64,000 bases of DNA from positions 930,001-994,000 of the forward strand of contig NZ_CP109328.1 in assembly GCF_035918155.1 (NCBI RefSeq). The letters run 5' to 3'. A program made the position numbers and the translations under genes. This DNA is from Streptomyces sp. NBC_01591. GTDB lineage: Bacteria > Actinomycetota > Actinomycetes > Streptomycetales > Streptomycetaceae. Each line of letters opens with the position of its first letter. Positions within the stretch are counted from its first letter, which is position 1. The notes beneath the pieces were generated by a model, which saw nothing but the letters and a program-made list of their open reading frames with translations, was not told the origin of the DNA and ran no database searches. Of the stretch, positions 60,546 to 64,000 are shown piece by piece.

Positions 60546-61565
60546 TCAACGCCGCACGGTGGAGGGGGAGATCGACCCGGCGATAGACCGGGCAACCACC
60601 TCACGAGCCAGTTCCGGACACGACCAGCGCGACAGAGGCGCGCCCGTCTCGGCGGGTAACTGGCAAGCCAGCGCCTTGACCTCGGCAACCTGTAGCGGTG
60701 TGAACGAGACCGGCCGACCGGACCGCCTACGGTCGGCGAGGGCCGGCAGGCCGCCGGCGGCGAACCGGCCCCGCCACGTGCGCACCGTGTCCACGTGCAT
60801 CCGGGTCTGCGCGGCTATCCAGGCGTTGGAGCGCCCCCGGGCCGCCAGCAGCACGATGGTTGCCCGCTGCCGGCCCTCGAAGGCTCGGACGTGTCTGATC
60901 AGGGCGTTCGTCGTGCGGGTGTCGATGTCCAGAGCCTTCTCTGAGCGGCCCTTGGGGCGGCGAACAGGGACACGGATGCCGATCCCGGCGCCGATGTACC
61001 CCTTGTCTGCCAGGGTGGGCAGGCCATCGGCGGCGGCCTTGTACAGTGCCGGCAGCACGTGCAGTCGCGCGGCCGTGATGTCCGGCGTGGAGCCCGGCTC
61101 CACATCCGAGATCCACAGAGGCGTGCCGTCCGGAGCGGACAGGAACTGAATGTTGCCGCCAAAACTCTTGTGTTTCTGGCTGAACCACAGGTCGTTGCCG
61201 TTCTCGCGGACACCGGCGACCCGGTCGCATGCGATCAATGTGCCGTCCAGTACCAGGTGCGTCATGCCCTCGGCGCGGCAACGGTCCAACACTGCATGGA
61301 GGTCGGGGGCTTGGTCTGCGAGGACGTCGATGCCCTCGTGCAGGTAGCGGTAGCCGGTCGCCTGGGATACCCCGGCGTCCCGGGCGAGGCAGTGCACACA
61401 GCCTCGCTCACGGAACCAGCGCAGCACCAGCACCGCCTGACGGAATGGGCCCAGCGCCCGCGCCCCCTTCGGGGTTCCGATCCGTCGACGGTGCAGGGCC
61501 AACAACCGGGCCAGGTACTCCACGACGTGGCGCGGGACGTCGAGTGTGGCGATGTAGGTGACCAA
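60546..61565 (-). CDS. Chimeric ORF: IS5-type (DDE_4) transposase fused to an IS630 N-terminus
   Basis: 339 aa from the GTG/ATG at 61565. Residues 1-230 are an IS5-like DDE_4 transposase: WFRERGCVHCLARDAGVSQA TGYRYLHEG, LVLDGTLIACDRVAG (first Asp), DLWFSQKHKSFGGNIQFLS, LADKGYIGAG (second Asp), ending at ALIRHVRAFEG. From about residue 231 the sequence switches to an IS630 head: RATIVLLAARGRSNAWIAAQ TRMHVDTVRTWRGRFAAGGL, CPELAREVVARSIAGSISPS TVRR. The DDE_4 part lacks its final catalytic Glu region, so the product is unlikely to transpose. The in-frame join lies near 60873. Confidence 0.8.
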   Translation of the reverse strand: MVTYIATLDVPRHVVEYLARLLALHRRRIGTPKGARALGPFRQAVLVLRWFRERGCVHCLARDAGVSQATGYRYLHEGIDVLADQAPDLHAVLDRCRAEGMTHLVLDGTLIACDRVAGVRENGNDLWFSQKHKSFGGNIQFLSAPDGTPLWISDVEPGSTPDITAARLHVLPALYKAAADGLPTLADKGYIGAGIGIRVPVRRPKGRSEKALDIDTRTTNALIRHVRAFEGRQRATIVLLAARGRSNAWIAAQTRMHVDTVRTWRGRFAAGGLPALADRRRSGRPVSFTPLQVAEVKALACQLPAETGAPLSRWSCPELAREVVARSIAGSISPSTVRR

Positions 61566-61763
61566 CGTGAAGCCTCTGGTGGTTGCGGCCGTGATCTTGT
61601 GGTGAGACCTGTCCTACCAGGGGCTTTACATGCGTCTGCGGTCGGGTGTGGTCCGTCCGACTCGGCTTCGCCAGACGGTGGTTCACACCGCTTCGCGTAG
61701 GTCATTTCGCTGAGGGAATATCACTGGCAGCCCGTTCGTCCCAGGGTTCGGCGGACCAGTCGG

Positions 61764-62327
61764 CTAACGCGCCACGCGGTAGCGGAGATAGACGACTCTT
61801 GAGCTGAAGGTGCGGGTCTCGACGAGTTCGAGATCCACCCGGCGCTCGTGCTGGGGGAAGAACGGAATGCCGCCGCCGACCAGCACCGGGTAGACCCTGG
61901 CCCGGTACTCGTCGATCAGACCCAACGCGGCCGCCTCGGCGGCGAGAGTCGCACCGCCGATCGCGATGTTGCCGTCCCCCGGCTCGGCTCGCAATCGCTC
62001 GATCTCCTCCGCCAGGCCGCCGGAGGCCAGGCGGGCATTGCCCTGCACCGCCGACAGCGTGGTGGAGAACACCACCTTGGGGAGCGCCTTCCAGACCGCG
62101 GCAAACTCGAGCGTTGAGAAGTCGAGCGATGGATTCTGGTCGACGGTCTCCCAGTACAGCATCGTCTCGTACAGCCGTCGTCCCAACAGGTGGACACCGG
62201 CCTCTCGCACCTCGTCGGTAGCGAAGCGAAAGACCTCCTCGTCGGGCGGCGTCCAGTCGAAGCCGCCGTCCGGCCCGACGATGTAGCCGTCCAGTGAGAC
62301 GCCCATCGAATACGTCACGCTGTGCAT
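61764..62327 (-). CDS. Dihydrofolate reductase-fold protein (RibD C-terminal type)
   Basis: A 187-aa protein. MHSVTYSMGVSLDGYIVGPD (SLDGYI), HLLGRRLYETMLYWETVD, KVVFSTTLSAVQGNARLASG, EPGDGNIAIGGATLAAEAAA and the DEYRARVYPVLVGGGIPFF block identify a RibD_C/YyaP-like reductase that binds NADPH. It is most similar to stand-alone members of unknown substrate, not to the riboflavin pathway enzyme. 61566-61763 has no further gene. Confidence 0.93.
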   Translation of the reverse strand: MHSVTYSMGVSLDGYIVGPDGGFDWTPPDEEVFRFATDEVREAGVHLLGRRLYETMLYWETVDQNPSLDFSTLEFAAVWKALPKVVFSTTLSAVQGNARLASGGLAEEIERLRAEPGDGNIAIGGATLAAEAAALGLIDEYRARVYPVLVGGGIPFFPQHERRVDLELVETRTFSSRVVYLRYRVAR

Positions 62328-62469
62328 CAGAAGTCCTCCTCGGTAACGGGTTCGACAGTACGACCGCCGGACGCCGCAGGACTCATCGCGACGCGAGATC
62401 CACTGGGTCGAGTCACCTCACGAGATCATTTCGTTGAGAAAACCTCAGTGACTCCTGTTTTCCACCGTC

Positions 62470-62750
62470 CAGTGCCAGCGAACCAGACCGGATGGCTTCC
62501 GGCGTTGCCTGATCGGCGGTCAGGCTGGTGACCTCGTGCACAATTTCCTTGGACAGCCGGTTGCCAAGGTGGTCGAAGGTGTCTCGGCGGATCCGGAACA
62601 CTTGTGCCGCACCAGGAAACGTGATGCCCTCGGCGGGCGCGATCCAGATCGCCCGACGCACGACCCTGCGCCCACTACGGTCCTCGGTGGCATGATGTTC
62701 GCTGCCCGGCGCGGCCGGTCCGTCCTCCGGCATACTTTCGGCCCGGATCT
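62470..62750 (-). pseudogene. ISAs1-family transposase fragment
   Basis: The minus strand reads HHATEDRSGRRVVRRAIWIA, PAEGITFPGAAQVFRIRRDT and EIVHEVTSLTADQATPEAI. This follows the ISAs1 pattern (GH-R-E-R...FPHAAQ...V-Y-VTSL-A-QA-P). Only about 85 residues from the middle remain; both sides are lost. It lies between the reductase and the regulator genes. Confidence 0.65.
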
Positions 62751-62792
62751 TACCGATGGACTCCGAAGGCACGCCGGAATGACGGTTCGACG

Positions 62793-63626
62793 TCACCGTG
62801 CGCACAACCGGTCCAATGCCGACTGGCTCTCATCGTCCGCGGCGCGGCAGATCATCAACCGCTGGTCCGGATCTTGGAGGGGCATAAGCACTTCGAAGTG
62901 CACGGCGATCACACCGGCGCCCGGATGCCGCATCACCTTGTGTCCGCGGCCGTTGACCTTCACGTCTCGTTCGGCCCACAATCGCGCGAATTCCTCGTTA
63001 CGGGTGCTGCATTCGGTGATGAGGTCGGTCAACGCCTGGTCCTCCGGGTGCGCGGCCCACGCTGCGCGCAGGTGAGCGATTCCCTCCCGCACGACGCGCT
63101 CGCGGTCGACATAGAGCTCGCGTATTTCCGGGTGTACCAGGCACAGCCACATCGCATTGCGCTGCGCCGGCGGCAGGGTTTCGAAATCCAGCAGCAGCCT
63201 GGCCATTTCGCTGTTCCAGGCCAGGATGTCGTAGCGGTGGTTCATCAGCATGGCCGGCAGTGGCGACAGGTCGGCGACCAGCCGGGCCAGCGGCGGCGCC
63301 GCAGTGGTGGCGGGCTTGTCGGCGTTGCGGGGGCGCTGCTGGGCCAGGCTGAAGAGGTAGGCGCGTTCGCCGGGGGCCAGGCGCAGCGCCCGGGCCAGCG
63401 CCTCCACCACGTTCGCTGAGGGCCGCAGTCCCCGGGCCTGTTCCAGCCGCACGATGTAGTCGATGCTGACCCCGGCCAGTTCGGCGACCTCTTCGCGGCG
63501 CAGTCCTGGGGTCCGACGGGCCTGCTGACGCGACGGCAGGCCGAAATCGTCCGGGTTCAGGCGTTCGCGCCGGGTCCGCAGGAATGCGGCCAGCTCCTGT
63601 GTCGTGTCCACCGTGCGGGTCGTCAT
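62793..63626 (-). CDS. XRE-family regulator with MmyB-like ligand domain
   Basis: A 277-aa protein from ATG 63626. HTH_31-type DNA-binding domain (AAFLRTRRERLNPDDFGLPS, PGLRREEVAELAGVSIDYIV RLEQARGLRPSANVVEALAR). The MmyB-like C-terminal PAS-type domain (LPAMLMNHRYDILAWNSEMA, NAMWLCLVHPEIRELYVDRE, VNGRGHKVMRHPGAGVIAVH FEVL) binds fatty-acid-like ligands in related proteins. It is divergent from the aldo/keto reductase, the usual partner arrangement, and probably regulates it. Confidence 0.95.
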   Translation of the reverse strand: MTTRTVDTTQELAAFLRTRRERLNPDDFGLPSRQQARRTPGLRREEVAELAGVSIDYIVRLEQARGLRPSANVVEALARALRLAPGERAYLFSLAQQRPRNADKPATTAAPPLARLVADLSPLPAMLMNHRYDILAWNSEMARLLLDFETLPPAQRNAMWLCLVHPEIRELYVDRERVVREGIAHLRAAWAAHPEDQALTDLITECSTRNEEFARLWAERDVKVNGRGHKVMRHPGAGVIAVHFEVLMPLQDPDQRLMICRAADDESQSALDRLCAR

Positions 63627-63743
63627 GTTCGGCCCAACAGACAGGGTAGGACTGGTGTTCCCAGGAACTTCTTTCCCTTATCCCCGGCTCGCGGCGGTCA
63701 CAGACTTGTGCTCGACAACGGATCACAAGCACAGGAGGACACG
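63627..63743. promoter_or_regulatory. Divergent promoter region of regulator and reductase
   Basis: 117 bp between divergent starts. It includes TTGTGCTCGACAACGGATCACAAG (63706-63729), in which CTTGTG/CACAAG arms form an interrupted inverted repeat, and AGGAGG at 63733-63738 as the reductase ribosome site. A plausible operator for the XRE regulator. Confidence 0.5.
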
Positions 63744-64000
63744 ATGTCGCTCACCCTCGACACCTACCGGCTGCTCGGCCGCTCCGGGCTGCGGATCTCA
63801 CCGCTGGCGCTGGGCGCGGCGACCTTCGGCACCGAGTGGGGCTGGGGCGCCGAGCAGGACGAGGCGCGCAAGCTGTTCGACCTCTACGTCGAGCGCGGCG
63901 GCAACTTCATCGACACCGCCAACACCTACACCAATGGCAGCTCTGAGCGCTTGCTGGGTGAATTCACCCGCGACAACCGCGAAAGCCTGGTGCTGGCAAC
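63744..64000 (+). CDS. Aldo/keto reductase, 5' part (runs off the window)
   Basis: ATG 63744 with perfect AGGAGG. 85 codons are visible: YRLLGRSGLRISPLALGAAT FG, the N-terminal AKR strand, and GGNFIDTANTYTNGSSERLL GEF with the catalytic-site Asp and Tyr of the D-T-A-x-x-Y motif. It is typical of the AKR13/YajO-like NADPH oxidoreductases regulated by MmyB-type XRE proteins. The gene continues beyond 64000. Confidence 0.93.
   Translation, partial: MSLTLDTYRLLGRSGLRISPLALGAATFGTEWGWGAEQDEARKLFDLYVERGGNFIDTANTYTNGSSERLLGEFTRDNRESLVLA

Noticed and set aside
1..64000. CRISPR array, tRNA or rRNA genes
   Set aside because: No regularly spaced direct repeats, cloverleaf-like segments with conserved arms, or rRNA-like sequence were noticed on either strand.

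Overview
The window reads as a high-GC actinomycete, almost certainly a Streptomyces. Codon use is strongly GC3-biased, GTG and TTG starts are common, start/stop codons overlap (GTGA, TTGA, ATGA), and the families present are typical of that genus: DUF4132/DUF5682/SWIM cluster, DUF6801, DUF3761, DUF4267, MmyB-type XRE regulators and helicase-associated repeats. The density of insertion sequences, truncated transposases and repeated helicase fragments suggests a chromosome arm, an integrated element or a large plasmid rather than the core chromosome. I could not test this.

Layout. (1) 1-740: a transposase tail and a frameshifted gene relic. (2) 740-13461: one dense forward cluster of five genes (DUF4132-like protein, a 1638-aa protein, a MoxR AAA+ ATPase, a DUF5682-VWA fusion, a SWIM zinc-finger protein). 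It matches the gene set of the E. coli yehI-L-M-P-Q locus. (3) 13.7-15.6 kb: a TetR regulator divergent from an alpha/beta hydrolase. (4) 15.6-19.6 kb: relics (DUF3761, helicase-associated protein, IS3) and a zinc-finger-like protein. (5) 19.6-23.8 kb: membrane proteins, two TetR regulators and an FAD monooxygenase, with clear palindromic operator candidates. (6) 23.8-31 kb: an IS graveyard (IS630, intact IS5, a group II intron fragment, IS1380 with IS4 nested at its edge). (7) 31-36.6 kb: a truncated NB-ARC/TPR ATPase, a VanX-type dipeptidase, duplicated small genes, a membrane protein and a decayed transposase. (8) 36.7-41.4 kb: an amidohydrolase / sodium:solute symporter / DUF3311 operon divergent from an Lrp-type regulator, probably an uptake-and-hydrolysis system. 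(9) 41.4-51.9 kb: recombinase relics, an HTH protein, a GNAT enzyme, a group II intron inside an element with perfect 20-bp inverted repeats and an 8-bp target duplication, a TOPRIM protein, Tn7-like relics, a SLATT-like two-TM protein and a pair of small paralogues. (10) 52.1-54.9 kb: a NACHT ATPase with many membrane segments plus an overlapping partner gene; both carry the same short Gly/Asn-rich motif. (11) 55.2-61.6 kb: a DUF6801 surface protein, a lipoprotein, and ISL3, IS1380, IS630, Tn7-like, IS6 and chimeric transposase remains. (12) 61.7-64.0 kb: an RibD/DHFR-fold protein, an ISAs1 relic, an MmyB-type regulator and the start of an aldo/keto reductase.

The best candidates for under-described systems are the NACHT-membrane pair (52178-54878), the five-gene MoxR/VWA cluster with its gene fusion (740-13461), and the inverted-repeat element carrying a group II intron (44863-47167). 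All functional assignments come from reading motifs by eye; no database search was run.
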